Notes: generated from the sequence alone by a model not told the origin. A stretch of DNA of 64,000 nucleotides from Cytophagales bacterium (GCA_017303805.1 JAFLBQ010000011.1:40192-104191); one strand, 5' to 3'; positions 9,283 through 17,879 are shown, numbered from the stretch's first letter. A program made the numbers and translations.

Positions 9283-10317
9283 TCAAAGATATTTTTGCAT
9301 TAACGTCAACAACTGCAACTGGTTTCGGGCGCGCACCAGATTTTGTTCGGGGTAATGAATGGTGTAATAGGTATTGCCCCGCAGGTAATCGGCCAGAAAT
9401 CGCAACGCCATAATGTAGGTCATCATCTTTCCTGCAAAAGGTACGGCTTGCAGTTCTGTGGCCGACATAAATTCTTTCATTTGCAATAAATAACCTTCCG
9501 TAATGGCCTCATAAATCTCCTTGCGGAAATCAATCCGACCCAGATCGGCTTCTTCTTCGCTTACCGGGCTAACGCAGGTGCGCACCATGTCGCCTAAATC
9601 ATAAATAAAATACCCGGGCATCAGCGTATCTAAATCAATTACACAGGCGGCCTTACCAGTATTCTTATCAAATAAGATATTATTGATTTTCGTATCGTTA
9701 TGAGTAATTCGAATCATCATGGAATTACCCCGCACCAACTCATTGTATTGGTTTACCAGAAACTGAAATTCTTTGGCCCGGCTAATCTCCGCGGCTGCCT
9801 GCTTAGTTAAAGCCGGTGGTGCTTGCGCCAACGCATGCTCAAATTGTTCGTAGCGCCAGTGCAGGTCATGAAAACGATCTAAGGTGGGCACAAATCCGGA
9901 GCTATCAATTCCGTGCAGATTACGCGTAAACAAGCCAAACCCTTTCGCGGCTTCATGGGCTTGCTCCGATGAAGTAACAAAGTCAACCGTAAACGTATTT
10001 TCGATTAGCGGATAGGCCCGCCACGGAAATCCATCTTCGGCATAGATCAATTCGTTACCGGCCCCATCGCACAACGCGGTAAGAAACAGGTATGCGGGGT
10101 GGTGTGCTGCCAGGTAGTGCGCGGCTAACCGGTTATTGCCAGCTATCGCTTCGGGTTTGGTAAAAACATTTTTGTTAATGCGCTGCACAACCAACTTCTC
10201 ATTCGCATCAACCAAAAAGGTTTGGTGAATATGGCCCGAGCCCAGGGGGTTAACAACTGCATTGGCTGAGATACCAAAAGCCTGCAGCACAACGGGTGGT
10301 AGTGCGGTTGTATTCAT
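9283..10317 (-). CDS. NahK-like sugar 1-kinase (APH fold)
   Basis: This 344-residue protein has the aminoglycoside phosphotransferase fold. The catalytic loop HNDTKINNILFD and the metal-binding VIDLDTLMPG are intact, and the N-terminal GSGHIHQTFLV loop fits the family. N-acetylhexosamine 1-kinase (NahK) has this organisation and phosphorylates GlcNAc or GalNAc at C1. The start lies 6 nt after a nucleotidyltransferase gene on the same strand, which could convert the sugar 1-phosphate to a nucleotide sugar. A sugar permease diverges from the pair. Hexosamine 1-kinase is therefore the favoured role, but another sugar or small alcohol cannot be excluded. Confidence 0.75.
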   Translation of the reverse strand: MNTTALPPVVLQAFGISANAVVNPLGSGHIHQTFLVDANEKLVVQRINKNVFTKPEAIAGNNRLAAHYLAAHHPAYLFLTALCDGAGNELIYAEDGFPWRAYPLIENTFTVDFVTSSEQAHEAAKGFGLFTRNLHGIDSSGFVPTLDRFHDLHWRYEQFEHALAQAPPALTKQAAAEISRAKEFQFLVNQYNELVRGNSMMIRITHNDTKINNILFDKNTGKAACVIDLDTLMPGYFIYDLGDMVRTCVSPVSEEEADLGRIDFRKEIYEAITEGYLLQMKEFMSATELQAVPFAGKMMTYIMALRFLADYLRGNTYYTIHYPEQNLVRARNQLQLLTLMQKYL

Positions 10318-10323
10318 GGCGTT

Positions 10324-11226
10324 TTACCAGAGCTTTTCGGGGTATTCGCCCTGCTGCACCAGATCCTTTATTTTTTTTGATACCGCCTCTTTATCTTCTT
10401 TATAGGTGACTCCAAACCAGGTTTTGCCACCGGGTAGTACCTGTACTTTACCAAGCCCACGGGTAATCAGTTCGGTTACCATCAATGCAATGTAAAACTC
10501 GGCCGCAGGGTTGTGAATGTTGTTAGCCACAAACTCAACAAACATTTTCTCAGAAAGCTCGAAGGCACCAGGTTGAAAACCCCAACAGTTCATCGATACG
10601 GGAGCTACCGGACTTAGTATTTCATCGCCCTCCTTTCCCTTCGAGACAATTTTATCGCCTTCGCGCACAATGGTAGTAAGCTCGCGCATGCCAGTTAAAA
10701 ATCCGTTTGCATCGGCCGTAGCCACACCGCGCGATACACTCCCATATTCGCTTAGCACATTGGCCAGCGTGTAGCCCACCATGGCATGGTGATTGGGAGG
10801 TGCGGTGCGAAAGAAGGCGGCCAGCGATTCAAATGCTTCGCGGCCATAAAAATCATCGGCATTGATAACGGCAAAGGGGCCATCAATTACTTCCTTGCCG
10901 CACAACATGGCATGCGTGGTGCCCCAGGGTTTTTTTCTATCCACCGGCAGAAATTGGGCCGGCACAAACTTCTCCAGCGATTGAACCACAAAATGCACCT
11001 CGGCTTTACCTTGCAACTTGGGCAGAAAAATTTCTTTTACGGTTTCTTTAATCTCTTCGCGCACCACAAACACAATCCGGCCAAAGCCTGCACGTACGGC
11101 ATCGTACAGCGAATAGTCCATAATGGTTTCGCCATTGGGGCCGAAGCCATCAATTTGTTTTATACCCCCGTACCGGCTGCCCATACCGGCTGCCATTACC
11201 AATAACGAAAACTTTTGTGGTTTCAA
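10324..11226 (-). CDS. Sugar-phosphate nucleotidyltransferase
   Basis: The N-terminus holds the nucleotidyltransferase signature MAAGMGSRYGG followed by IKQIDGFGPNGETIMDYS. An INADDFYG segment gives the metal-binding Asp pair. The 300-residue length fits a stand-alone NTP:sugar-1-phosphate transferase without the left-handed helix acyltransferase domain of GlmU. It is the first gene of a two-gene operon with the NahK-like kinase 6 nt downstream. Together they could turn imported hexosamine into a UDP-sugar without passing through the 6-phosphate. The nucleotide and sugar used cannot be read from the sequence. Confidence 0.8.
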   Translation of the reverse strand: MKPQKFSLLVMAAGMGSRYGGIKQIDGFGPNGETIMDYSLYDAVRAGFGRIVFVVREEIKETVKEIFLPKLQGKAEVHFVVQSLEKFVPAQFLPVDRKKPWGTTHAMLCGKEVIDGPFAVINADDFYGREAFESLAAFFRTAPPNHHAMVGYTLANVLSEYGSVSRGVATADANGFLTGMRELTTIVREGDKIVSKGKEGDEILSPVAPVSMNCWGFQPGAFELSEKMFVEFVANNIHNPAAEFYIALMVTELITRGLGKVQVLPGGKTWFGVTYKEDKEAVSKKIKDLVQQGEYPEKLW

Positions 11227-11309
11227 GATTTTTAAAAGAATTAGGTTAGCTATTGTTTTACAAGTTGCAAAAATAGAAGTTTACTTATTAAAGTCTAACC
11301 CCGCTACCT

Positions 11310-12572
11310 ATGACGCAGGCCCGTTCTTCAAGTTATGTAATGTCCATTACCATAATTGGAATTCTCTTTTTCATTTTTGGTTTTGTTACGTGGATCAACG
11401 GTACACTTATTCCCTACCTTAAAATTGCCTGCGAATTAAAGACCGATTTTCAATCGTACCTGGTAGCCACTGCGTTTTTTATTGCCTATACCGTTATGGC
11501 CATACCCGCATCGTATGTGCTTAAAAAAACCGGGTACAAAAAAGGTATGTCGGTTGGGTTATTCATTATGGCTGTGGGTGCAATTCTTTTTGTGCCGGCC
11601 GCACAGGCCCGTAACTACGACCTTTTTCTGGTTGGCTTGTTTATTATAGGAACAGGATTGGCGCTGCTTCAAACTGCATCTAACCCATACGCAACAATTA
11701 TCGGCCCCATAGAAAGCGCTGCCACGCGCATTAGCATTATGGGTATCTGCAATAAAGTAGCGGGCATATTGGCCGGCTTAATTTTCGGATACATTGCCTT
11801 GAGCGATGCCGATGCGTTGGAGGCAAGTTTAAAAACGATGGACGAGGCCACCAAGAACGCAACGCTGAATGAGTTAGCCAGCAGGGTAATTGTTCCTTAC
11901 ATGATTATTGCCGGTGTGTTGGTATTTCTTGCTGTAGCAATCCTGTTCTCTGCGCTGCCCGATATTGATGATAGTGGCGAAGGCGAAGGCCAAAGCGTGG
12001 TGGCTTCCGGCAAGTCAAGTGTATTTCAGTTTCCGCATTTGGTGTTGGGTGTTATTACGCTCTTTCTCTATGTAGGTGTAGAAGTGTTGGCAGGCGATAC
12101 CATTATTAGCTACGGAAAGTCGTTAGGTATAGAACTGGCAACCGCACGCTACTTTACGCAAGCCACGTTGGCATGCATGCTGGTGGGGTATGTAATTGGC
12201 ATTATTGCTATTCCTAAATTTATGAGTCAGGCCACTGCTTTAAAGATTTGCGCCTGGTTAGGTGTAGTGTTTACTATCGGAGCAGTTTTTACCGGTGGTT
12301 TCGTTTCGGTTGCCTTCATTGCGTTGTTGGGTTTAGCTAATTCACTTATGTGGCCGGCCATTTTTCCTTTAGCTATTGATGGCCTCGGAAAATTTACCAA
12401 AATAGGATCTGCCCTTTTGATTATGGCAATTGCCGGTGGCGCCATATTGCCTTTGGTTTATGGTTGGTTATCGGAGCTAACCAATAGCCAACAAGCATAC
12501 TGGATGATGGTGCCATGTTATCTCTTCATTTTATACTTTGCTACCAAAGGTTATAAAGCCGGGAAAGCATGA
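11310..12572 (+). CDS. FucP/GluP/NagP-type sugar MFS permease
   Basis: This is a 420-residue, about 12-helix permease of the fucose/glucose/galactose-H+ symporter branch of the major facilitator superfamily. The first helix has FFIFGFVTWINGTLIPYLK, and GLALLQTASNPY lies in the fourth or fifth helix; both are hallmarks of this branch. It diverges from the kinase/nucleotidyltransferase pair across an 83-nt gap, which suggests shared control. Family members take up glucose, galactose, fucose, mannose or GlcNAc (NagP). The neighbouring NahK-like kinase tips the inference towards an amino sugar. Its stop overlaps the next gene's start (ATGA). Confidence 0.88.
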   Translation: MTQARSSSYVMSITIIGILFFIFGFVTWINGTLIPYLKIACELKTDFQSYLVATAFFIAYTVMAIPASYVLKKTGYKKGMSVGLFIMAVGAILFVPAAQARNYDLFLVGLFIIGTGLALLQTASNPYATIIGPIESAATRISIMGICNKVAGILAGLIFGYIALSDADALEASLKTMDEATKNATLNELASRVIVPYMIIAGVLVFLAVAILFSALPDIDDSGEGEGQSVVASGKSSVFQFPHLVLGVITLFLYVGVEVLAGDTIISYGKSLGIELATARYFTQATLACMLVGYVIGIIAIPKFMSQATALKICAWLGVVFTIGAVFTGGFVSVAFIALLGLANSLMWPAIFPLAIDGLGKFTKIGSALLIMAIAGGAILPLVYGWLSELTNSQQAYWMMVPCYLFILYFATKGYKAGKA

Positions 12573-13450
12573 ACAAAAAGGCTCCCTTTTTTTTAATTCC
12601 GATTTTTATTTCGCTGGTAGTCGTTTTTACCACCACAAAAAAGAAAAAATTTAAAGCCAAAGACTTTACCCACGAGAATCTGTTTACCGAAAATTGCGAA
12701 GGCCCCAACTATCACGATGGGAAATTGTATGTCGTAAATTTTCAGAAAGACGGAACCATTGGTGTGGTGGATGATGCGGGTAATGTAGAATTATTTCTAA
12801 CACTTCCCGAAGGCAGTACCGCCAACGCCATTCAATTCAACTCAAAAGGCGAAATGCTTTTAGCCGATTTTACCGGCCACAATATTTTAAAGGTGGACAT
12901 GAGCACAAAAGAGGTTTCGGTTTTTGTGCATGATTCATTGTTCAATCAACCCAATGATTTGTGTATCAATAGTCGCGATCAGATTTTTGCATCCGATCCC
13001 AACTGGAAAACAAGCACCGGCCAGGTTTGGCGCATTGATGCGGATGGCCAACATCAAATAGTTGCCGAGCGCATGGGCACAACCAATGGCATTACATTAA
13101 GCCCCGATGAGAAAATACTTTATGTAAACGAAAGCGTGCAGCGTAAAATCTGGAAATTTGACATAGACGAGGCCGGAAATCTTTCCAATAAAACATTATT
13201 TAAAGAATATGCCGACCATGGATTTGATGGCATGAAGTGCGACAACGAAGGAAATCTATATGTAACCCGTTATGGAGCCGGGCAGGTTGATGTACTAAAC
13301 CCGCAAGGCGAGGTAATCCATTCTGTTCGAACCAAAGGATTGAAAACCAGCAACATTGCCTTTGGTGGCCGAAACGGAAAAACCTGTTTTGTTACGTTAC
13401 AGGATCGAAAATGTGTGGAGGTATTTGAAAGCAAGTTTGCGGGAAAGTAA
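12569..13450 (+). CDS. SMP-30/gluconolactonase-like beta-propeller protein
   Basis: This 293-residue protein has an N-terminal hydrophobic segment (FFLIPIFISLVVVFTT), so it is exported or membrane-anchored, then a six-bladed propeller. Metal-ligand motifs of the SMP-30 family are in the right order: NCEGP, NQPNDLC, TTNGI and FDGMKCD. Members hydrolyse sugar lactones or are divalent-metal lactonases. The ATG overlaps the permease stop by 4 nt, so the two are translationally coupled. The pairing suggests a periplasmic step on the same sugar or its oxidised lactone. The substrate is not known. Confidence 0.8.
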   Translation: MNKKAPFFLIPIFISLVVVFTTTKKKKFKAKDFTHENLFTENCEGPNYHDGKLYVVNFQKDGTIGVVDDAGNVELFLTLPEGSTANAIQFNSKGEMLLADFTGHNILKVDMSTKEVSVFVHDSLFNQPNDLCINSRDQIFASDPNWKTSTGQVWRIDADGQHQIVAERMGTTNGITLSPDEKILYVNESVQRKIWKFDIDEAGNLSNKTLFKEYADHGFDGMKCDNEGNLYVTRYGAGQVDVLNPQGEVIHSVRTKGLKTSNIAFGGRNGKTCFVTLQDRKCVEVFESKFAGK

Positions 13451-13489
13451 TCCCGCCCCTGACAGCTCAATAAAAAAGATAGGCGGGCT

Positions 13490-13516
13490 TGTCCAGATCG
13501 GCAGCCCTCGGCCGTC
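13490..13516 (+). promoter_or_regulatory. Candidate ECF42-type promoter
   Basis: TGTCCA (13490-13495) and CGTC (13513-13516) are separated by 17 nt. Published ECF42 targets use TGTCGA at -35 and CG(A/T)C at -10, so this is a one-mismatch fit. It would start transcription about 24 nt before the DGPF gene, and the ECF42 sigma factor is the next gene. The match is by eye. Confidence 0.5.
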
Positions 13517-13546
13517 ATAGCGTTATAATTAAAACCAAAAAAAATT

Positions 13547-13891
13547 ATGGAAAAGTACATGTTCATCTTCATTGGTGGCGATGCCAGCCATCTTTCGCCT
13601 GAGCAACAACAAGCCGGAATGGAAAAGTGGTTTGCCTGGGTAAAAAAACTTCAGGATCAGGGTCGGTACCATTCGGGTGAGGCGTTGCTGCCCGGTGGCA
13701 AAACCATCCGCAGTGTAAAGAAAACTGTAACCGATGGCCCTTATGCCGAAAGCAAAGAAGTGGTGGGTGGATACTTTGTTGTAAATGCCAAAGACCTGGC
13801 CGAGGCCACCGAAATGGCTAAAGACTATCCGGATTTTGGGTTGGGCGGTGTTATTGAAATACGGGAAGTAATGAAGTTTGATAATATGTAG
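13547..13891 (+). CDS. DGPF/YCII-related protein (ECF42 partner)
   Basis: This 114-residue protein is of the YCII-related (DGPF-domain) superfamily, an alpha/beta barrel of the dimeric type. The eponymous motif appears here as VTDGPYAESKEVVGGY, followed by GGVIEIREV at the C-terminus. Genes of this family are the conserved partners and targets of ECF42 sigma factors, and indeed the next gene, 44 nt downstream, is an ECF42 sigma factor. A matching promoter lies just upstream. The biochemical role of DGPF proteins is unresolved; I would not assign an enzyme activity. Confidence 0.9.
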   Translation: MEKYMFIFIGGDASHLSPEQQQAGMEKWFAWVKKLQDQGRYHSGEALLPGGKTIRSVKKTVTDGPYAESKEVVGGYFVVNAKDLAEATEMAKDYPDFGLGGVIEIREVMKFDNM

Positions 13892-13935
13892 TGTGCACTC
13901 ATTAAATCAGGCCCGCAAAAATTTAATTTTGAATT

Positions 13936-15186
13936 ATGCCTGAAGAAAGTGTGAACAAATTGGTAAGCCATCTTTTTCGCCACGAGGCGGGAAAGATGGC
14001 TGCCGTGCTTACACGCCTGGTGGGCTTACGCGAACTTCAGGTGGCGGAAGATCTTGTTCAGGACACGTTGTTGCAGGCACTTAATACGTGGAAAATAAAA
14101 GGCATACCGGAAAATCCGGCAGCCTGGCTTTACACGGTGGCTAAACGCAAAGCCATTGACCATATACGGCAACGCACCACCCACACCCAAATTGAAACCG
14201 AGCTGGCAAAGGCTTTTCGTTCTGAGTGGACGCTCGCGCCTGCCGTAAACCGATTGTTTGAACACGAGCTTGAAGACAGTCAACTGCGAATGATGTTTGC
14301 GTGTTGCCATCCCAGCATTCCGTACGAATCGCAAATGGCCTTAATTTTAAAAACGCTTTGCGGATTGAGTGTTTCAGAAATTGCCCATAGTTTTCTTACG
14401 CAGCAAGAAACTATAACCAAACGCCTTTACCGCGCCCGCGAAAAAATCCGAGCTGAAGGTATTGAGTTAGAGCAAATTTCGCCTGTAACAATAACCAACC
14501 GGCAAAACACGGTGCTGCATACCCTCTATCTGTTGTTTAGCGAAGGCTATAACTCCACGCATCCCGACAAATTGATTCGTCATGATTTGTGTGAAGAAGC
14601 CATGCGCCTTTGTTTGCTGCTAACCCGCAATCCGCTTACCAACAATTCCGAAACGAATGCATTGCTTGCGCTGATGTGCTATCAGGCCTCGCGCGCAGCA
14701 AGCCGCATAGATGATGCGGGCCATATTGTGCTGTTGCAAAATCAAAATCGCACGGAGTGGAACCAGGCGCTTATTCAAAAAGGAAATACGTACCTGGACA
14801 TTGCGGCCACCAGCGAAAACCTTAGCGAATACCATTTGGAAGCTGCCATTGCCGGTACGCATGCGCGTGCGGCTTCGTTCGAGGCAACCCGTTGGGATTA
14901 TATTCTGAATTTATATGAACTACTTTCTGAAATAAAGGCCGATCCCTTTGTAAAATTAAATAAAGCGATTGCCCTCGGCCACGCAAAGAGTACGGCCGAA
15001 GGATTAACCTACCTGCTTACTATAAAAGAATTAGCGGGCAACTCCATTTACCAGGCTGCGCTGGGCGATTTTTACACAAAACTTAACAATCCTAAAGCAG
15101 CGCGACTTCATTATCAAAAAGCAATTTCCTTAACACAATCTGCCTCAGAACTACATCTGTTGAATATGAAATTGGAAAAGCTTTAG
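13936..15186 (+). CDS. ECF42-group RNA polymerase sigma factor
   Basis: The first about 180 residues are an ECF sigma factor: region 2 has AEDLVQDTLLQAL and AWLYTVAKRKAIDHIR, and region 4 has LCGLSVSEIAHSFL followed by TITKRLYRAREKI. A long C-terminal extension follows (to residue 416) with LYLLFSEGYN, NALLALMCYQASR and TPR-like repeats. This extension (DUF6596 type) defines ECF42, which lacks an anti-sigma factor and is controlled through the extension. The DGPF gene directly upstream is the usual partner. The spacing suggests cotranscription from the promoter before the DGPF gene, giving positive autoregulation. Confidence 0.93.
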   Translation: MPEESVNKLVSHLFRHEAGKMAAVLTRLVGLRELQVAEDLVQDTLLQALNTWKIKGIPENPAAWLYTVAKRKAIDHIRQRTTHTQIETELAKAFRSEWTLAPAVNRLFEHELEDSQLRMMFACCHPSIPYESQMALILKTLCGLSVSEIAHSFLTQQETITKRLYRAREKIRAEGIELEQISPVTITNRQNTVLHTLYLLFSEGYNSTHPDKLIRHDLCEEAMRLCLLLTRNPLTNNSETNALLALMCYQASRAASRIDDAGHIVLLQNQNRTEWNQALIQKGNTYLDIAATSENLSEYHLEAAIAGTHARAASFEATRWDYILNLYELLSEIKADPFVKLNKAIALGHAKSTAEGLTYLLTIKELAGNSIYQAALGDFYTKLNNPKAARLHYQKAISLTQSASELHLLNMKLEKL

Positions 15187-15225
15187 TTAATTAGCTTCTT
15201 AAAATTCTGTTTCAACAACAACCAA

Positions 15226-16161
15226 ATGAAAGCCGCGCTTATATTCTGTCTTGCAACTACTGTATGCTGCGCACAGCCGGCCTTTAAGGTGGTGCCGTTA
15301 GGCATTAAGGGTGGAAGCGATGAAAGTAATCTTTCGGCCTATGCGGTAGCGGCTGGCACAACACAGGATTTTATTTGTTTGGATGCCGGCACGATTTATT
15401 CAGGCATTCAGAAGGCTATTACGAATAAAGTCTGGAAAGGCGATGCAACGGCATTTCAGCGAAAGCACATAAAAGGGTACCTCATTTCGCACCCGCACTT
15501 CGACCATGTAAATGGGCTCGTGATTACCTCGCCCGAAGATTCGGCCAACTACATTTATGGGATAGAAAGTTGTTTATCTGTTTTGAAAGAGAAACACTTT
15601 AGCTGGAAGAGTTGGGCCAACTTTGGCAATGAAGGCGAGCCGCCAACGCTTAATAAGTACACGTATCAGACTTTAATCCCCACCAAAGAAGTACCCCTGC
15701 CCAACACTTCATTGTTTGTTACGCCTTTTGTGTTGAGTCATGTTTCGCCCAATGAAAGTACCGCCTTTTTGGTGCGAAGTGGCGATAACTACCTGCTCTA
15801 TGTAGGCGATACCGGCTGCGACCGGCTTGAAAAATCCGACAAGCTGCATCAACTATGGAAGGCGATGGCCCCTTTGATTCAAACTCGAAAACTGAAAGCC
15901 ATTTTTATTGAAGTTTCTTTTAGCAACGAACAACCGGAAGGTGCACTGTTCGGGCATTTAACCCCGGCTTTGCTGCTGGAAGAACTTACAGCATTGGAAA
16001 CCATCAGCGGAAGCGGTACGCTTAAAAATTTAAACGTAGTAATTACACACATGAAACCGCTGGGCAACCGCGAAGCGGTTATTAAAAAGCAAGTACGCGC
16101 CAATAACAACTTGGGTGTGAAGCTGATTTTTCCGAGCCAGGGGAAACCGCTTGCCTTCTAA
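15226..16161 (+). CDS. Secreted class II cyclic-nucleotide phosphodiesterase-like hydrolase
   Basis: This 311-residue metallo-beta-lactamase-fold protein carries the zinc motif SHPHFDHVNG (His89, His91, Asp93, His94), with the extended HFDHVNG form typical of class II 3',5'-cAMP phosphodiesterases (PDE1/CpdP type). Further conserved parts are YVGDTGCD and FIEVSFSNEQ, GHLTP and VITHMKP. The N-terminus (ALIFCLATTVCCAQ) is a signal peptide, so the enzyme should sit outside the cytoplasm, as CpdP of Vibrio fischeri does. It follows the ECF42 gene by 39 nt and may share its transcript. A periplasmic cyclic-nucleotide scavenger is the family-based inference. Confidence 0.85.
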   Translation: MKAALIFCLATTVCCAQPAFKVVPLGIKGGSDESNLSAYAVAAGTTQDFICLDAGTIYSGIQKAITNKVWKGDATAFQRKHIKGYLISHPHFDHVNGLVITSPEDSANYIYGIESCLSVLKEKHFSWKSWANFGNEGEPPTLNKYTYQTLIPTKEVPLPNTSLFVTPFVLSHVSPNESTAFLVRSGDNYLLYVGDTGCDRLEKSDKLHQLWKAMAPLIQTRKLKAIFIEVSFSNEQPEGALFGHLTPALLLEELTALETISGSGTLKNLNVVITHMKPLGNREAVIKKQVRANNNLGVKLIFPSQGKPLAF

Positions 16162-16163
16162 AT

Positions 16164-17132
16164 TTACGCTTCCAGAATTTTATTGATTTCGTGCCGGATA
16201 AAATCTTCGCGTTGCTGGTAATTGCCCTGTACCATCTTATAGGCAATACCCCGCTGGTCTAATGCCGCTTTAAATACCTGCAACATTTTCTCCCGTTCGC
16301 CACCCAGGTCGCGTAAATGATCGGCCACCCACGGCACATCGATATCAAACAAAAAATAGTAATCGTAGTGTACCTGCTTTTCGAGTTCGAATAAAATGGC
16401 GGGCACGGTTTTTAAGTATTGTTGCGAATAGATTTGGGTAGTGATGGTATCGGTATCGCACAACAAAATTTTATTGGCTGTTTTTATTTTTTCATTTATC
16501 CGATCAATTTGGGCGTAGCCAATTTTTATGATATCTGCTTCGGTAAATTCATTGCTGGTAACAATCTCGCGCGCCACCTCGGGCACAAACTCAGTATTAT
16601 ATACTTGCGCTAGTTTCTGTGCCATGAATGATTTGCCCGTACTTTCTGAGCCATAAAAACAAATCTTCTTTACAAAATAGGGGCGCACCACTGGCGGTAT
16701 AAATTCCCAATAGCGAAAAGGTTTTTCCCGAATCAGCGAGGCCGATACCGGAATTTTTTTTCGGTCTGCATCAAACAAAAGATGTGTGGCCTGCAGGTTG
16801 GCCGCAAAAGGTTCGCCATACGCTTCAGAACTTACCACCACATCTATCTTCGGGTAAACTTTGCGCATAACATCAGCCCAGATTTTCGTGCGTTCCGTCA
16901 GGGGAAGCAAATCATTATCAAAATTATCTTCCAAAAGAAAAGGGAGAATATTTTTTCTGTTGGTGAAGATTTCGTTAATCCACTTGAAACGATGCAGTGG
17001 GTCGATTGTATCGTGTGGTGTATAGCTCATCGACACAATTACTTCATCGGCATGCGAAGCCGCAAATTCAATTAATGCAAGATGCCCGTTATGCAGGGGC
17101 ATGAACTTGCCAATAACGAGGGCGCGGGTCAT
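16164..17132 (-). CDS. nadR: NadR-type NMN adenylyltransferase / ribosylnicotinamide kinase
   Basis: This bifunctional NAD-salvage enzyme has an N-terminal nucleotidyltransferase domain with HNGH (residues 14-17) and VSASLIR (129-135, the ISxxxxR motif), then a kinase domain with the P-loop GSESTGKS (161-168). It phosphorylates nicotinamide riboside to NMN and adenylates NMN to NAD. At 322 residues it lacks the N-terminal DNA-binding repressor domain of enteric NadR, so it should be purely enzymatic. Its start overlaps the pnuC stop by 4 nt, forming a transport-plus-activation operon. It converges with the phosphodiesterase gene with only 2 nt between them. Confidence 0.95.
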   Translation of the reverse strand: MTRALVIGKFMPLHNGHLALIEFAASHADEVIVSMSYTPHDTIDPLHRFKWINEIFTNRKNILPFLLEDNFDNDLLPLTERTKIWADVMRKVYPKIDVVVSSEAYGEPFAANLQATHLLFDADRKKIPVSASLIREKPFRYWEFIPPVVRPYFVKKICFYGSESTGKSFMAQKLAQVYNTEFVPEVAREIVTSNEFTEADIIKIGYAQIDRINEKIKTANKILLCDTDTITTQIYSQQYLKTVPAILFELEKQVHYDYYFLFDIDVPWVADHLRDLGGEREKMLQVFKAALDQRGIAYKMVQGNYQQREDFIRHEINKILEA

Positions 17133-17791
17133 ACACTGGTGCGATAACTTCTAAACTCACGAATCCAATTCCACAAGGCAAAGCTGGCAATGCCTGTAAA
17201 CACGGCATACTCTACTCCAAAAAACATGGCCCCTTTAACGAAATACAAACCGGTGGCAACCACATCAATTAATATCCAGATAATCCAGCATTCAATTTTC
17301 TTTTGCACCATCAGAAATGTGGTAATAATACTCATCACCAGGATAAACGAATCTACAAACGGATACGCGCTGGGTAAATTGAACAAAAGCGGAAACCAAT
17401 CGTGCAGCCTGGAAGCGAGTGTGCCCATGATGAACGTGCCCACCACCCCAACGCCAAGCCAAAACCAAAATACCGTTGGCTTCATGAAGCTAACTTTCAA
17501 TTCATGCTTTTTATCTTCTTCGCCCGGTTTGGGGTTTGCCCATCGCCACCAGCCCAGTAAGTTGGTAACAAAGAAAAACACCATTAAAAACATATCGGGG
17601 TAAAGCTGAATCTGGTAATAAAAAAAGGCCGAAAGTACCACGTTAATAATACCAATGGGCCAACTCCAGATGTGGGCTTTTGCCGAGAGCGCCACTGCCA
17701 ACAAGCCGAACAGTACCGCAAAAAATTCCAGATAGCTGAGGCGGTAGCCTAAAACTGAAAAAAAGACTGTATCGATATCGAAAAGAGCCAT
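17129..17791 (-). CDS. pnuC: Nicotinamide riboside transporter PnuC
   Basis: This 220-residue membrane protein has about seven hydrophobic helices and the PnuC signature region with NLLGWWRWANP. PnuC moves nicotinamide riboside across the inner membrane by facilitated diffusion, with trapping by the NadR kinase whose gene follows with a 4-nt overlap. A charged cytoplasmic loop (PGEEDKKHELK) lies mid-protein. The gene is divergent from the DUF4143 ATPase across an 88-nt gap. Confidence 0.95.
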   Translation of the reverse strand: MALFDIDTVFFSVLGYRLSYLEFFAVLFGLLAVALSAKAHIWSWPIGIINVVLSAFFYYQIQLYPDMFLMVFFFVTNLLGWWRWANPKPGEEDKKHELKVSFMKPTVFWFWLGVGVVGTFIMGTLASRLHDWFPLLFNLPSAYPFVDSFILVMSIITTFLMVQKKIECWIIWILIDVVATGLYFVKGAMFFGVEYAVFTGIASFALWNWIREFRSYRTSV

Positions 17792-17855
17792 AGTTGAGCA
17801 AAAGTAAATGATCTAACTTAAAGTAAATCAGAATATTAAAAGAAAATTGTATTTT

Positions 17856-17872
17856 TGGGAATCAGATTCCCA
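17856..17872. promoter_or_regulatory. Perfect palindrome before the ATPase gene
   Basis: TGGGAATCAGATTCCCA is two perfect 8-bp arms around one central base, ending 7 nt before the ATG at 17880. It could be an operator or a leader hairpin covering the ribosome-binding region. No regulator gene is adjacent, so autoregulation by the ATPase is a guess. Confidence 0.5.
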
Positions 17873-17879
17873 ATCGTAC

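Noticed and set aside
13452-13487. CCCGCC...GGCGGG inverted repeat as a terminator for the propeller gene
   Set aside because: The stem is 6 bp with a loop of about 24 nt and no T run follows, so termination is unsupported.
17847-17879. TTG start extending the DUF4143 ATPase by 11 residues
   Set aside because: The extension is encoded by the palindrome and lacks family similarity; the ATG at 17880 starts at the usual family position.
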